Assembly: GCA_001749745.1 (NCBI GenBank) | Contig: JWTM01000424.1 | Location: forward strand, 372,001 to 436,000 | Origin: Candidatus Marispirochaeta associata | Lineage (GTDB): Bacteria > Spirochaetota > Spirochaetia > JC444 > Marispirochaetaceae | Length of the DNA: 64,000 nucleotides | Reading direction: 5' to 3' | Shown here: positions 8,361 through 16,886 of the stretch, piece after piece | Layout of the letters: every line of letters starts with the position of its first letter | Position numbering within the stretch: the stretch's first letter is position 1 | Made by a program: the position numbers and the translations under genes | Notes under the pieces: model-generated | The model's database searches: none | Told to the model about the DNA's origin: nothing | The model's input: the letters and a program-made list of their open reading frames with translations, nothing else

Positions 8361-9341
8361 ATGAAGCAACGGATAGCCTTTTTAATCGGAGATCCTACGG
8401 GGATCGGACCGGAGATTACCGCCGCGTGTTTGGCCGGCCGCGACCCGCGGCCCGATACGGAATATCTGCTGGTGGGGGATATAAGCTCCTTTCGGCGGGC
8501 GATGGACTTGACTTCATCGAAACTGGATTTTGAACAAATCGAGGAGTCCCAGATCGGCACTGTCGCCGGGACCTTTACCTTTCTCGATGTTCCCGTTGAG
8601 GGAGATGCTCCCTTCGGAAAGGTTTCCGCTGAAGCGGGGGCGGCGGTGCATGCAGCCATCAAGATGATTCTCAGTCTTATCGACCGTAAGCTGGTGGACG
8701 GTTTTGTATTTGCGCCCTTCAACAAAGAGGCGATGAAACTCGGCGGCTGTCCCTATAGCTCCGAGCTCGAGATGTTCAAGGACCACTTCAATCAGCATAG
8801 CGTTCCCGGAGAGATCAATTTTGCCGATCCCATGTGGACGACCCGGGTAACCAGCCATATTGCGGTCAAGGATATCGCCTCTTTCATCAAAAAGGATCGC
8901 ATAGTGGAGAGTCTGCGCTACCTCGACCAAGAGATGCGCCGCTTCGGCCGGGACTCCCGCAAGATAGCGGTCTCCGCCCTCAATCCCCACGGAGGAGAGA
9001 AGGGGCTCTTCGGCCGGGAGGAGATCGACGAGATCGAACCGGCGGTTGCCGCGGCCCGGGAGCTCGGCATCGACGCACACGGCCCTTTCCCGGCGGATAC
9101 GATCTTCTTGAGGGTACGCAAGGGCGAGTACGACGCGGTGGTCTCCATGTACCATGACCAGGGGCAAGTCGCCACCAAGCTCCTCGGCTTCGACAAGGGC
9201 GTTACCGTCCACGGATCGATGCCGGTAGCCATCGCGACCTGCGCCCACGGCACCGCCTTCGATATCGCCGGTACCGGCAAAGCCTCGCCCAACGCCTTGA
9301 ATGAGGCGGTGAAGCTGGTCGAATCCTCCTTAGGAGCCTAG
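8361..9341 (+). CDS. pdxA: PdxA-family 4-phospho-hydroxyacid dehydrogenase
   Basis: 326 residues. Motifs are GDPTGIGPEI at the N-terminus, SHIAVK (metal His), SALNPHGGEKG, MYHDQGQVATKLLGF and GTAFDIAGTGKASP. PdxA proteins oxidise a 3-hydroxy-4-phosphate and then decarboxylate. Outside vitamin B6 synthesis the PdxA2 branch acts on 4-phospho-threonate or -erythronate, and another branch on cis-diols of aromatic acids. The setting in a carboxylate-uptake locus favours a catabolic PdxA2-like role. No DUF1537 kinase, the usual partner, is present nearby, which leaves the source of a phosphorylated substrate open. Confidence 0.88.
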   Translation: MKQRIAFLIGDPTGIGPEITAACLAGRDPRPDTEYLLVGDISSFRRAMDLTSSKLDFEQIEESQIGTVAGTFTFLDVPVEGDAPFGKVSAEAGAAVHAAIKMILSLIDRKLVDGFVFAPFNKEAMKLGGCPYSSELEMFKDHFNQHSVPGEINFADPMWTTRVTSHIAVKDIASFIKKDRIVESLRYLDQEMRRFGRDSRKIAVSALNPHGGEKGLFGREEIDEIEPAVAAARELGIDAHGPFPADTIFLRVRKGEYDAVVSMYHDQGQVATKLLGFDKGVTVHGSMPVAIATCAHGTAFDIAGTGKASPNALNEAVKLVESSLGA

Positions 9342-9343
9342 CT

Positions 9344-10150
9344 ATGCCGATTAAAATCGCCTTGGCCGTTGCTCCGGAAAACGCCCTCGATTCCGCCTTT
9401 GTCGTCTTCAGGGATAAGCTCGAGAAGAGCATCGAGAAGTCCGCCCGGCTCGGATACGACGGAGTCGAGCTTGCACTCCTCAGCCGGGATCAGGTCGAGA
9501 TGCAGAGCTTGAAACAGAGTTTAAAGGATACGGGAATCGAGATTCCGATGATCTCTACCGGACAGATCTTCGCCGATACAGGGGTGAGTTTCACCGATCC
9601 CGATTCGGCAAAACGGGAAAAGGCCGTGCAGGAGTTTCTGGGTCTGATGGAGGTCGCCGCCGAACTGGGCAGCATGATCAACATCGGCCGTCTTCGGGGC
9701 TGCTTGGCCGACGGGGTGCCGTCGGAGGAGTACTTCCGGGAATCCATGGGAACGGTTTTGTCCCGGGCGGAAGAACTTGAGGTAACGGTGGTGCTGGAGA
9801 CGGTCAACCGCTACGAGATCAACTTCTTGAACAGCTGTGACCAGTGCGGCGCCATGATCGACCGCATCGGCCATCCCCGGCTTAAGATGATGCCGGATAT
9901 ATTCCATATGAACATCGAGGACCCTTCGATCGAGGGCTCCTTCTGGCGCCATGCCGATAAAATCGGCTATGTACATTTTGCCGATTCAAATCGCTGGGCT
10001 CCCGGACGGGGGCATCTCGATTTTACGAGCATCATCAACGCCTTGAAAGGCACCGGCTACGACGGCTGGGTTTCGGTAGAGATTCTGCCCTTTCCGGAAC
10101 CCGATCAGGCGGCTTATGAATCCATCGCAACATTGAGAAAGTTTCTCTGA
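9344..10150 (+). CDS. sugar isomerase/epimerase (AP-endonuclease-2 TIM barrel)
   Basis: 268 residues, two bases after the dehydrogenase gene, with AGGAG before the ATG. The xylose-isomerase-like barrel has the four metal ligands: Glu in LETVNRYE, Asp in MMPDIFHMNIED, His in YVHFADSNR and Glu in VSVEILP. Relatives include D-tagatose/psicose 3-epimerases, 5-keto-L-gluconate epimerase and 2-oxo-tetronate (hydroxypyruvate-type) isomerases. In this operon an isomerase or epimerase of a keto-acid or keto-sugar is the sensible role. Confidence 0.85.
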   Translation: MPIKIALAVAPENALDSAFVVFRDKLEKSIEKSARLGYDGVELALLSRDQVEMQSLKQSLKDTGIEIPMISTGQIFADTGVSFTDPDSAKREKAVQEFLGLMEVAAELGSMINIGRLRGCLADGVPSEEYFRESMGTVLSRAEELEVTVVLETVNRYEINFLNSCDQCGAMIDRIGHPRLKMMPDIFHMNIEDPSIEGSFWRHADKIGYVHFADSNRWAPGRGHLDFTSIINALKGTGYDGWVSVEILPFPEPDQAAYESIATLRKFL

Positions 10151-10160
10151 GGAGGATGAG

Positions 10161-10541
10161 TTGAGAATAGAGCATGTCGGCCTGATGGCCGAAGATACAA
10201 AGAAACTGGCCGACTGGTACTGTACGGCTTTGAACATGAAGGTTGTTTTCACGGCGGAAGGGGAGAACGCTCCGGTATTCATCGCCGACGACAGGGGAGC
10301 GGTGCTTGAGTTTTTCCCTCCCCAACCTCAGTTTGAGTATCCCGAGTCCCAGGAACGGAAGGTGACTCACATCGCTATAGAGGTGGATGATCTCGAATCC
10401 GCCGCGGCCCAAATACAATCCGCCGGCGGGCGCTTAGCCGACGAGACCCTATCGCTTTTCGGCGGGGCCAAAGCCCGGTTTTTCGAGGACCCCGAGGGCC
10501 ATTGGCTGCATATGATCTGGCGGCCGGAGAAGCTCTGGTAG
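10161..10541 (+). CDS. VOC (glyoxalase/bleomycin-resistance) fold protein
   Basis: 126 residues with a TTG start at 10161 behind GGAGG (10151-10155). Two beta-alpha-beta-beta-beta modules are visible: IEHVGLMAEDTKKLADWYC and VTHIAIEVDDLESAAAQI, ending with FFEDPEGHWLHMIWRP. Likely metal ligands are His5, Glu and the late Glu/His. VOC enzymes include lyases, epimerases and dioxygenases. It sits between the barrel isomerase and the transketolase in one operon, so an isomerisation or C-C chemistry step is possible but not determined. Confidence 0.78.
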   Translation: MRIEHVGLMAEDTKKLADWYCTALNMKVVFTAEGENAPVFIADDRGAVLEFFPPQPQFEYPESQERKVTHIAIEVDDLESAAAQIQSAGGRLADETLSLFGGAKARFFEDPEGHWLHMIWRPEKLW

Positions 10542-10578
10542 CCACTAGGAACGAAAGCAATTTATCTAGGAGAACACT

Positions 10579-11439
10579 ATGAACAGTACAAGCGTCAGTC
10601 CGCGCCAAACCGCGGCGCTGGCTCAACAATTTAGAATCGACGTGCTCGATCTGCTGCACGAGAAGGGCACCGGCCACTGGGGCGGCGCCTCGTCGGTGGC
10701 GGATATCCTGACCTACCTCTATTTCGAGCGTATGAACCTGCGTCCCGATGAGCCGGAGTGGCCACAGCGGGATCGGCTGGTTTTGAGCAAGGGGCATGCG
10801 TCGGCCATGCTCTACACGGTGTTGGCCAATCGCGGTTACTTCCCGACGGAAGAGGTCAAGACCTTCCGCGACATCGACAGCCGGCTGCAGGGGCACCCCT
10901 GCATGAACAAGACCCCCGGGGTCGAGATGTCCACCGGCGCCCTGGGCCACGGAGTCTCCGTCGGCCTGGGAATGGCCCTGGCCTCCCGGCTCTCGGGGCT
11001 CGACTACTGGACCTATGTGATCGTCGGCGAGGGCTGCCTGAACGAGGGCGAAGCCTGGGAAGGCATTATGGCGGCGGCCAAGTTCCGTCCCGAGCGGCTG
11101 GCGCTGATCGTCGATTACAACAAGGTGCAGCTCGACGGCAAGGCCGACGAGATTATGCCCCTGGATCCCCTGGCGGATAAGTTCACCTCCTTCGGATGGC
11201 GGGTCGCGCCTGAGCTGTACGACGGCCATGATCAGGATTCTATCCGTTCCGCCTTCGCTTGGCTCGACTCGGAGAAGGCCGGTCCCTCGGTGATGATCTT
11301 TAACACCGTCAAGGGCAAGGGCGTCTCCTTTATGGAGCACAATCACAAATGGCACGGAGCCCCGGTGGACGATGAAACCTACGCCAAGGCGCGGCCGGAG
11401 CTCGAAGCGGGCCTTGCAAACCTGGAGGAAGCGAAATGA
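10579..11439 (+). CDS. transketolase, N-terminal (thiamine diphosphate) subunit
   Basis: 286 residues, half of a normal transketolase. It carries the ThDP-binding region GEGCLNEGEAWEG...DYNKVQLDG, catalytic-type histidines in KGHASAMLY and GALGHGVSVGLG, and a C-terminal KGKGVSFME. The usual GDG of the ThDP motif is GEG here. AGGAG precedes the ATG. Its partner overlaps by four bases. Split transketolases are common in specialised routes (for example apiose, oxoisoapionate and sulfoquinovose breakdown) as well as the pentose phosphate pathway. Confidence 0.92.
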   Translation: MNSTSVSPRQTAALAQQFRIDVLDLLHEKGTGHWGGASSVADILTYLYFERMNLRPDEPEWPQRDRLVLSKGHASAMLYTVLANRGYFPTEEVKTFRDIDSRLQGHPCMNKTPGVEMSTGALGHGVSVGLGMALASRLSGLDYWTYVIVGEGCLNEGEAWEGIMAAAKFRPERLALIVDYNKVQLDGKADEIMPLDPLADKFTSFGWRVAPELYDGHDQDSIRSAFAWLDSEKAGPSVMIFNTVKGKGVSFMEHNHKWHGAPVDDETYAKARPELEAGLANLEEAK

Positions 11440-12395
11440 GTACAGCAACTGCGATAGTGAGTGCTACGAAAGTCGCCATGCGCGACGCCCTGGGCGAGGC
11501 CCTGGTCGAGCTTGGCAAGAGCAACGAGAAGCTGGTCGTGCTCGATGCGGACGTCTCCTCTTCGACCAGAACCGGCAAGTTCGGCGCCGCCTATCCTGAG
11601 CGCTTCTTCAATGTGGGCGTGGCCGAGGCCAATATGGCCGACGTTGCCGCGGGGCTGGCGACCGCGGGCTACCGTCCGGTGATCAGCACCTTCGCCCTCT
11701 TCCTGGCCCTGAAGGCCACCGACCAGATTCGAAACGTGATCTGCTACAACAAGCTGCCGGTGGTCATCGTCGGCGGTTACGCCGGATTGTCCGACTCCTT
11801 CGACGGCGCGAGTCATCAGGCTATCACCGACCTGGCGGTCATGCGGGCCCTGCCCAATATGCGGGTCGTGGTGCCCGCCGACGGCGAGGGCTTGAAGGCT
11901 GCGCTGGCCGATGCATTGGAGCATGACGGCCCTACCTATATCCGGGCCTGCCGAAATCCTACTCCGGTACTTGAGACTACTCAGCAGTTCAAGGTCGGTG
12001 AGGGGCGGCTGCTCAGGGACGGAACGGACTGTACCGTGGTCGCCGCCGGAGTACCCGTCAGTATGGCTCTGGAGGCCGCGGAAACCCTCGAGGATGATGG
12101 TACCTCCGTGCGGGTGGTGGAACTCCACACGCTTAAACCGGTGGATCACAAGCTCTTGGCGGCCTGCGCCCGGGAGACCGGTGCGCTCGTGGTGGCCGAG
12201 GAGCACAATATCTACGGCGGCCTCGGAGGGGCGGTGGCGGAGTCCCTCTCCCGTAGCGTACCGGCTCCGATGGAGTATGTAGGCGTGGAGGATCGTTTCA
12301 CCGAATCAGGGCCGTACGATCTTTTACTGAAGAAGTACCGCATCTCTTCCGAGGTTATCGCGGAGAAGGTGCGGGAAGTAATCAAACGAAAATAG
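11436..12395 (+). CDS. transketolase, C-terminal (pyrimidine-binding) subunit
   Basis: 319 residues. The pyrimidine domain has the activating Glu in FFNVGVAEANMADVAAGLA and the STFALFLALKATDQIRN region. The C-terminal transketolase domain ends with VVEEHNIYGGLGGAV. The start lies inside the stop of the N-terminal half (ATGA), so the subunits are made in equal amounts. It transfers a two-carbon ketol unit between sugars. A role in cleaving the carbon chain delivered by this operon is inferred. Confidence 0.93.
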   Translation: MSTATAIVSATKVAMRDALGEALVELGKSNEKLVVLDADVSSSTRTGKFGAAYPERFFNVGVAEANMADVAAGLATAGYRPVISTFALFLALKATDQIRNVICYNKLPVVIVGGYAGLSDSFDGASHQAITDLAVMRALPNMRVVVPADGEGLKAALADALEHDGPTYIRACRNPTPVLETTQQFKVGEGRLLRDGTDCTVVAAGVPVSMALEAAETLEDDGTSVRVVELHTLKPVDHKLLAACARETGALVVAEEHNIYGGLGGAVAESLSRSVPAPMEYVGVEDRFTESGPYDLLLKKYRISSEVIAEKVREVIKRK

Positions 12396-12410
12396 AATAG
12401 GAGTATATGT

Positions 12411-13688
12411 ATGGATGCTAAACAGAAAGCTCGTGAACTTCTGCACGGATTCAAAGGCGAGAGCTACACCCACGGGGTCGGCGTACTTTCGGAAGTAGGA
12501 AAAATCGCCGCCGAGTATGGGAAGAAGGCGCTGGTCGTCTCGAATACGACCTACCTGAAGCAGGTAGCCGATACGGTGGTGGCCAGCTTGAAGGCCGCGG
12601 GTGTCGAGCTTGCCGGCGACAGGATCGTTCCCGATGCGGCTCCCAACGCCCCGCGGGAGGACGTCTATCGCCTGGAGAGCTACATCCTCCATTTCAAGCC
12701 CGATTCCATCGTCTCCATCGGCGGCGGCAGCGCGATCGACGCGACCAAGGCCGCCAATGCGCTGGCCTCCCTCGGTACCGAGAGCCCCGAGATCGAGGAG
12801 TACTTCGGCACCGGTTTAATCAGCGCGGCCCTGGAGAAATCGGGCAAGAAGCTTCTGCCTCTGATTGCGGTACAGACATCGGCCAGCTCGGGCGCCCACC
12901 TGACTAAGTACTCCAACATTACCGATCCGGTGGTAGGGCAGAAAAAGTTGATCGTGGATGATGCGGTCATTCCGGCCCGTCCGGTTTTCGACTACGAGGT
13001 GACCGTTACTCAGCCCATGGGGCTGACCATCGACGGTGCGCTCGACGGTCTTGCCCACTGTTTGGAGGTCTACTTCGGAGCCGGGGAGGAGAAACTCGAA
13101 CTCCTGGGAGATATTACCGAGACCGCGTTCAGGCTCATCGTCGAGTATACCCCCAAGGTAATCGCTAATCCTGAGGATATCGAAGCCCGGGAGGCTATCG
13201 GCCTGGCGACGGACCTGGGGGGGTATGCGATCATGGTCGGCGGAACCAACGGCGCCCATCTGACCAGCTTCAGCCTGGTGGACGTAACGAGTCACGGCCG
13301 GGCTTGCGGCATCATGAATCCCTACTACACGGTCTTCTTCGCCCCGGCGGTCGAGAAGCAGCTGCAGCGGGTCGGCGCAATCTTCAAGGAGGCCGGCTTC
13401 ATCTCCGCCGATCTCTCATCCCTGAAAGGTCGGGATCTGGGAACGGCCGTGGCCGAGGGCATGGTCGCCTTCTCCAGAAGTATCAAGAGTCCCACCACCT
13501 TGAGCGAGCTGGACGGTTTTACCGAGGGGCACATAACACGGGCTCTCGCGGCAGCCAAGAATCCGCAATTGAAGATGAAGCTTCAGAATATGCCGGTACC
13601 CTTGACCGCCGAGCAGGTCGACGAGTACATGGGACCAATCCTGCAAGCGGCGAAGTCGGGCGACTTCAGTCTGATCAAGAATCTGTAA
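12411..13688 (+). CDS. iron-containing alcohol dehydrogenase
   Basis: 425 residues, GGAG before the start. NAD-binding SIGGGSAIDATKA lies near residue 100. Iron ligands are visible as Asp and His in DGALDGLAHCLE, His in NGAHLTSFSL and His in DVTSHGRACG. Family members reduce aldehydes or oxidise alcohols. After a transketolase the expected job is to reduce or oxidise the short aldehyde product, for example glycolaldehyde-like. It ends the transcription unit, as a terminator follows. Confidence 0.93.
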   Translation: MDAKQKARELLHGFKGESYTHGVGVLSEVGKIAAEYGKKALVVSNTTYLKQVADTVVASLKAAGVELAGDRIVPDAAPNAPREDVYRLESYILHFKPDSIVSIGGGSAIDATKAANALASLGTESPEIEEYFGTGLISAALEKSGKKLLPLIAVQTSASSGAHLTKYSNITDPVVGQKKLIVDDAVIPARPVFDYEVTVTQPMGLTIDGALDGLAHCLEVYFGAGEEKLELLGDITETAFRLIVEYTPKVIANPEDIEAREAIGLATDLGGYAIMVGGTNGAHLTSFSLVDVTSHGRACGIMNPYYTVFFAPAVEKQLQRVGAIFKEAGFISADLSSLKGRDLGTAVAEGMVAFSRSIKSPTTLSELDGFTEGHITRALAAAKNPQLKMKLQNMPVPLTAEQVDEYMGPILQAAKSGDFSLIKNL

Positions 13689-13697
13689 AACGGTTTT

Positions 13698-13729
13698 AGT
13701 CCGCTCTTAAGGGGCGGACTTTTTTATTG
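13698..13729 (+). terminator. intrinsic terminator after the alcohol dehydrogenase gene
   Basis: AGTCCGC (13698-13704) pairs with GCGGACT (13714-13720), with extra pairs inside, followed by TTTTTTATTGT. This is the clearest rho-independent terminator in the window and closes the operon. Confidence 0.88.
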
Positions 13730-13753
13730 TATATTAATACCTAAGGAGTTTGT

Positions 13754-15112
13754 ATGCAGGTAAAAATACCCTTCGGTGATGAACCTATTGCCGTCGAATT
13801 ACCCAACGATGTCGATATCTTGTCGATGAGCGCCCCGGCAGCGATTGCAGACCCCGAAAAGGCGATCGGGGAGGCATTGCAGAATCCTCTGGGAACCGAA
13901 TCCTTCGATGCCCTAATCGCACACAAATGCGAAGAGCGCAATTCGCCCAGTGCGGTAATCGTTATCTCCGATAATACCAGGCCCGTACCCTATACGGGCG
14001 CAACCGGCATTCTTTGGCCTTTGGTAGAGCGCCTTGTTGCCGGCGGCGTCGCCGGGGCGGATATCACTGTTTTAGTAGCCACCGGAATGCACCGGGGACT
14101 GACCGAGGCCGAGCTAAAGCGTATGATCGATCCTCGGGTGCATGCCGCAGGGGTAGAGTTCGTTAATCATAACGGCAAGGATGCCGAATCTCTTAGCTAT
14201 CTGGGAACAACCGCCCGGGGCAGCGAGGTCTATATCAACAGGCTCTACGTTGAAAGCGATATTAAAATACTTACCGGCCTCGTGGAGAGTCACTTCATGG
14301 CCGGAGCTTCGGGAGGACGGAAATCGATCTGTCCGGGACTGATCGGCGAGGAGAGTACCAAGATCTTCCACGGTGCGGAGATGATGGCGGACCTCAACTC
14401 GACGGATTTGAAGCTAAGCGGAAATCCGTGTCACGAGGAGTCCTTCGAAGTGGCCAGCAAGGCCGGCGCCGATTTTATCATCAACGTTACCCTGGACCAC
14501 AGCTTCAATCTGACCGGCGTCTTCGCCGGCGAACTGAAAACGGCCCACGAAGCTGCGGTGAATCATCTCAAGAGTTATACCGCGGTCGAATATAGCGGCG
14601 AGTACGACATCGTCGTAACCCACGCCGGCTTCGTCGGGATCAACCACTATCAGGCGGCCAAATCGGGCACTGTCGCCGCCAGAATAATCAAGCCGGGCGG
14701 TCATGTGCTGATGGTTGCCAACAACAGCGATACAGATCCCGTCGGGAGTCTGGAATATAGGACGGCCCTGCAGCTTCTGACCCTGAACGGCCCCGAGGCG
14801 GTGGACCGGATCTTTAAATCCCCGGATTGGACCTTTATCCCCGAGCAGTGGCAGGTGCAGATGTGGAACCGGCTCTTCAACAAGATTCCGCTGAACCATT
14901 TCCACTACTACAGTCCGCAATTCGGCGCGGCCGAATATTCCTTGAGTCCGGGAGAGCCCCTGGCCGACCTGGCCGGCGTCACCGACTCCACAACCCTTAT
15001 CGAGTTGATTCCCCGCCTAATCGCTAACGGTGTCGAGCGCCTGCGGAAGGAGCTCGGAGAGGGTGCAAGAATCGCTTTCTTAAAGGATGGTCCCTATGGT
15101 ATCCCGCTCTGA
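13754..15112 (+). CDS. larA: LarA-family nickel-dependent racemase
   Basis: 452 residues, AAGGAG eight bases before the ATG. LarA lactate racemase uses a nickel pincer cofactor bound to a lysine. Here ATGMHRGLTEAE holds the conserved His, and SHFMAGASGGRKSICPG holds the second His and the cofactor lysine region. Homologues act on various 2-hydroxyacids (lactate, malate, gluconate and others). No larBCE cofactor-synthesis genes are in the window. The locus supports a 2-hydroxyacid epimerase or racemase in the same catabolic route. Confidence 0.88.
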   Translation: MQVKIPFGDEPIAVELPNDVDILSMSAPAAIADPEKAIGEALQNPLGTESFDALIAHKCEERNSPSAVIVISDNTRPVPYTGATGILWPLVERLVAGGVAGADITVLVATGMHRGLTEAELKRMIDPRVHAAGVEFVNHNGKDAESLSYLGTTARGSEVYINRLYVESDIKILTGLVESHFMAGASGGRKSICPGLIGEESTKIFHGAEMMADLNSTDLKLSGNPCHEESFEVASKAGADFIINVTLDHSFNLTGVFAGELKTAHEAAVNHLKSYTAVEYSGEYDIVVTHAGFVGINHYQAAKSGTVAARIIKPGGHVLMVANNSDTDPVGSLEYRTALQLLTLNGPEAVDRIFKSPDWTFIPEQWQVQMWNRLFNKIPLNHFHYYSPQFGAAEYSLSPGEPLADLAGVTDSTTLIELIPRLIANGVERLRKELGEGARIAFLKDGPYGIPL

Positions 15113-15764
15113 GAATCGAATCGCCCTGATCTCTACTACCCGCTTCGTAATCGATCCGGTGCAGTCGGTGGTGGAACGGGAGTGCCCGGATAAGCAGTTT
15201 CTGCACATAATGGATGAAGGCATCCTCTTGGCCAAGGCCGAGGAGGGGAAGATCACTCCGGGTATCATCGACTGGCTCGGGATTCTGGTCAAGCGGGCCG
15301 AAGCCTCCGGCTGCGCCCGGGCGGTGGTAACCTGCAGTTCACTCTCGCCGGCTGTACCTGAGGCCGCTGAATTGAGCGGAATACCGACGGACCGTATCGA
15401 TTATCCCCTCTACTTGAAAGGATTGGAGGGTGCCGAGAACCCGGCGGTGGTAATGACGAATCCCACCACCAGGGAGCCCTCTCAAGTTTTAATTGACGAG
15501 GTGCGGCAGAAACTCGGTATTAAAGCTCAGCCTGAGATGGTGCTGCTGGAGGATGCCTTCCGCCGTTTGAACTCGGGGGATCCGGCCGGCCATGATCGAG
15601 AGGTAGTGGATGCGGTTACCAGCCTGGCCCAGAAGCACGACAGGATTATTTTAGCCCAAATCTCTATCGCCCGGGTACGCTCGGCGCTTCCGGAGGAGAT
15701 ACGCTCCAGGGTCTATTCCAGTCTCGATTTCCTGCCGGAGCTTATTAACGGCAGCTTCGATTAA
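15096..15764 (+). CDS. Asp/Glu/hydantoin racemase-like protein
   Basis: 222 residues from ATG 15096, preferred over ATG 15087 because AAAGG (15082-15086) is then well spaced. It overlaps the larA end by 17 bases. The N-terminal nucleophile-type motif VTCSSLSPAV carries one catalytic Cys. The place of the second Cys in two-Cys racemases reads ILAQISIAR, with no Cys. This resembles the one-Cys branch (decarboxylases, isomerases) and not a true amino-acid racemase. The substrate is unknown; coupling to larA suggests stereochemistry of the same acid. Confidence 0.7.
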   Translation: MVSRSENRIALISTTRFVIDPVQSVVERECPDKQFLHIMDEGILLAKAEEGKITPGIIDWLGILVKRAEASGCARAVVTCSSLSPAVPEAAELSGIPTDRIDYPLYLKGLEGAENPAVVMTNPTTREPSQVLIDEVRQKLGIKAQPEMVLLEDAFRRLNSGDPAGHDREVVDAVTSLAQKHDRIILAQISIARVRSALPEEIRSRVYSSLDFLPELINGSFD

Positions 15765-15796
15765 TCACTATTAATCAAAACAGATGGAGGAAAAAT

Positions 15797-16159
15797 ATGC
15801 AGATAATCATTGAAGTCGACGGACATGAACTGGAGGCCGAACTCTTCGATACAGAATTGGGTCGTAGTATCGCAAATATACTTCCCCTAGAAGGGGACGC
15901 CTCATCCTGGGGGGATGAGCTCTACTTCTCCATGCCGATCAGCTACGATCCTCTGGACGAGCAGGAGGTGATGGAGATCGGCGATCTGGCCTACTGGCCC
16001 CCGGGAAACGCCTTCTGTATCTTCTACGGCCCTACCCCGGCAAGCCAAGGGTCCGAGCCGCGCATCGCCAGCCCCGGAGAGGTATTCGGACGCATAACAG
16101 GCGACGCCACGGTACTCAAAGGGAGCCGAGGCGGCGAAGTCACGGTGCGGGAGCTATAG
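15797..16159 (+). CDS. cyclophilin-like fold protein (TM1367 type)
   Basis: 120 residues. Features are VDGHELEAELFDTELGRSI, an LPLEGDASSWGDELYF stretch and DLAYWPPGNAFCIFYGPTP, all typical of the small bacterial cyclophilin-like family. The family keeps the barrel but not the prolyl-isomerase site, and its role is not established. GGAGG lies before the start, 32 bases after the racemase-like gene. It often accompanies transport or catabolic genes; here it closes the locus. Confidence 0.78.
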   Translation: MQIIIEVDGHELEAELFDTELGRSIANILPLEGDASSWGDELYFSMPISYDPLDEQEVMEIGDLAYWPPGNAFCIFYGPTPASQGSEPRIASPGEVFGRITGDATVLKGSRGGEVTVREL

Positions 16160-16170
16160 GCTCCTCTCCC

Positions 16171-16737
16171 ATGACAGAGAAGCAGCAGCTTCGGAACCGG
16201 CAGAAGGAGCGCTTACGTAACCTTTCGGAGACGCAACGCGTCGAAGAGGAGCAGTCGATCTTCCCCAGGGTGCTCGCGGATGCGCTCTGGGGCTCGGCGG
16301 AACTAGTCTGTGCCTATCTGCCGATGCCCTTCGAGTTCCGCCTCGAGCCGCTATTGGAGCGGGCTCTGAACGAGGGCAAACGGGTGGCTCTGCCCCGGGC
16401 GGCGGGAGGCAAGCTCCGATTCTCTCTTATTCCCTCCTTGGAACAGCCCTGGGAACTCCACCCCTTCGGGATGAGGGAGCCCCCGGCCGGTTTGCCGGAG
16501 CTCAGCAGCGCCGATATCTCCGCAGGAGCTTCGCTGATCATTGTTCCCGGTTTGGCCTTCGATCGTCGGGGGTATCGACTTGGTTTCGGCGGAGGCTATT
16601 ATGATCGTTTCTTAGGAGGAATCGCGGAAGGGATTCCCCGGATATCTCTCTGCTATTCGGTGCAGCTTGTCGACGAGGTTCCCCGGGATGAACATGATCA
16701 GCGTTTGACGAGGATCTTTTGCCCTGCTTATAAATGA
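16171..16737 (+). CDS. fau: 5-formyltetrahydrofolate cyclo-ligase
   Basis: 188 residues, the normal size. The ATP/phosphate loop GYRLGFGGGYYDRFL and the early basic helix RNRQKERLR are diagnostic. The enzyme converts 5-formyl-THF to 5,10-methenyl-THF using ATP. It follows the cyclophilin-like gene by 11 bases with no clear ribosome site, so it may be coupled to it although the metabolic roles differ. Confidence 0.93.
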   Translation: MTEKQQLRNRQKERLRNLSETQRVEEEQSIFPRVLADALWGSAELVCAYLPMPFEFRLEPLLERALNEGKRVALPRAAGGKLRFSLIPSLEQPWELHPFGMREPPAGLPELSSADISAGASLIIVPGLAFDRRGYRLGFGGGYYDRFLGGIAEGIPRISLCYSVQLVDEVPRDEHDQRLTRIFCPAYK

Positions 16738-16740
16738 TAA

Positions 16741-16767
16741 GCCGCTCAACCCTGTGCGGGGAGCGGC
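16741..16767 (+). terminator. hairpin after the cyclo-ligase gene
   Basis: GCCGCTC (16741-16747) pairs with GAGCGGC (16761-16767), and CCC/GGG extends it internally. No T run follows, so it may stop transcription only with help. The remaining gap to 16887 is AT-rich and shows no gene. Confidence 0.45.
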
Positions 16768-16886
16768 CGATCAATGCTGTTTCTTGACAAAAGATATCGT
16801 ATAAGGAATAGTTTACGTCATCATTCGAAAAATGTCAATCTAAATAGAGAAAAAATGCTATATGGAGCCAATGGATGTATTTGGCT

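Noticed and set aside
10375..11448. 357-codon minus-strand frame across the VOC and transketolase genes
   Set aside because: It is antisense to clear enzyme motifs on the plus strand and encodes a low-complexity His/Gly/Arg-rich product without family marks.
16784..16830. Promoter with TTGACA near 16784
   Set aside because: No acceptable -10 box lies 16-18 bases downstream and no plus-strand gene follows; the next gene is on the other strand.
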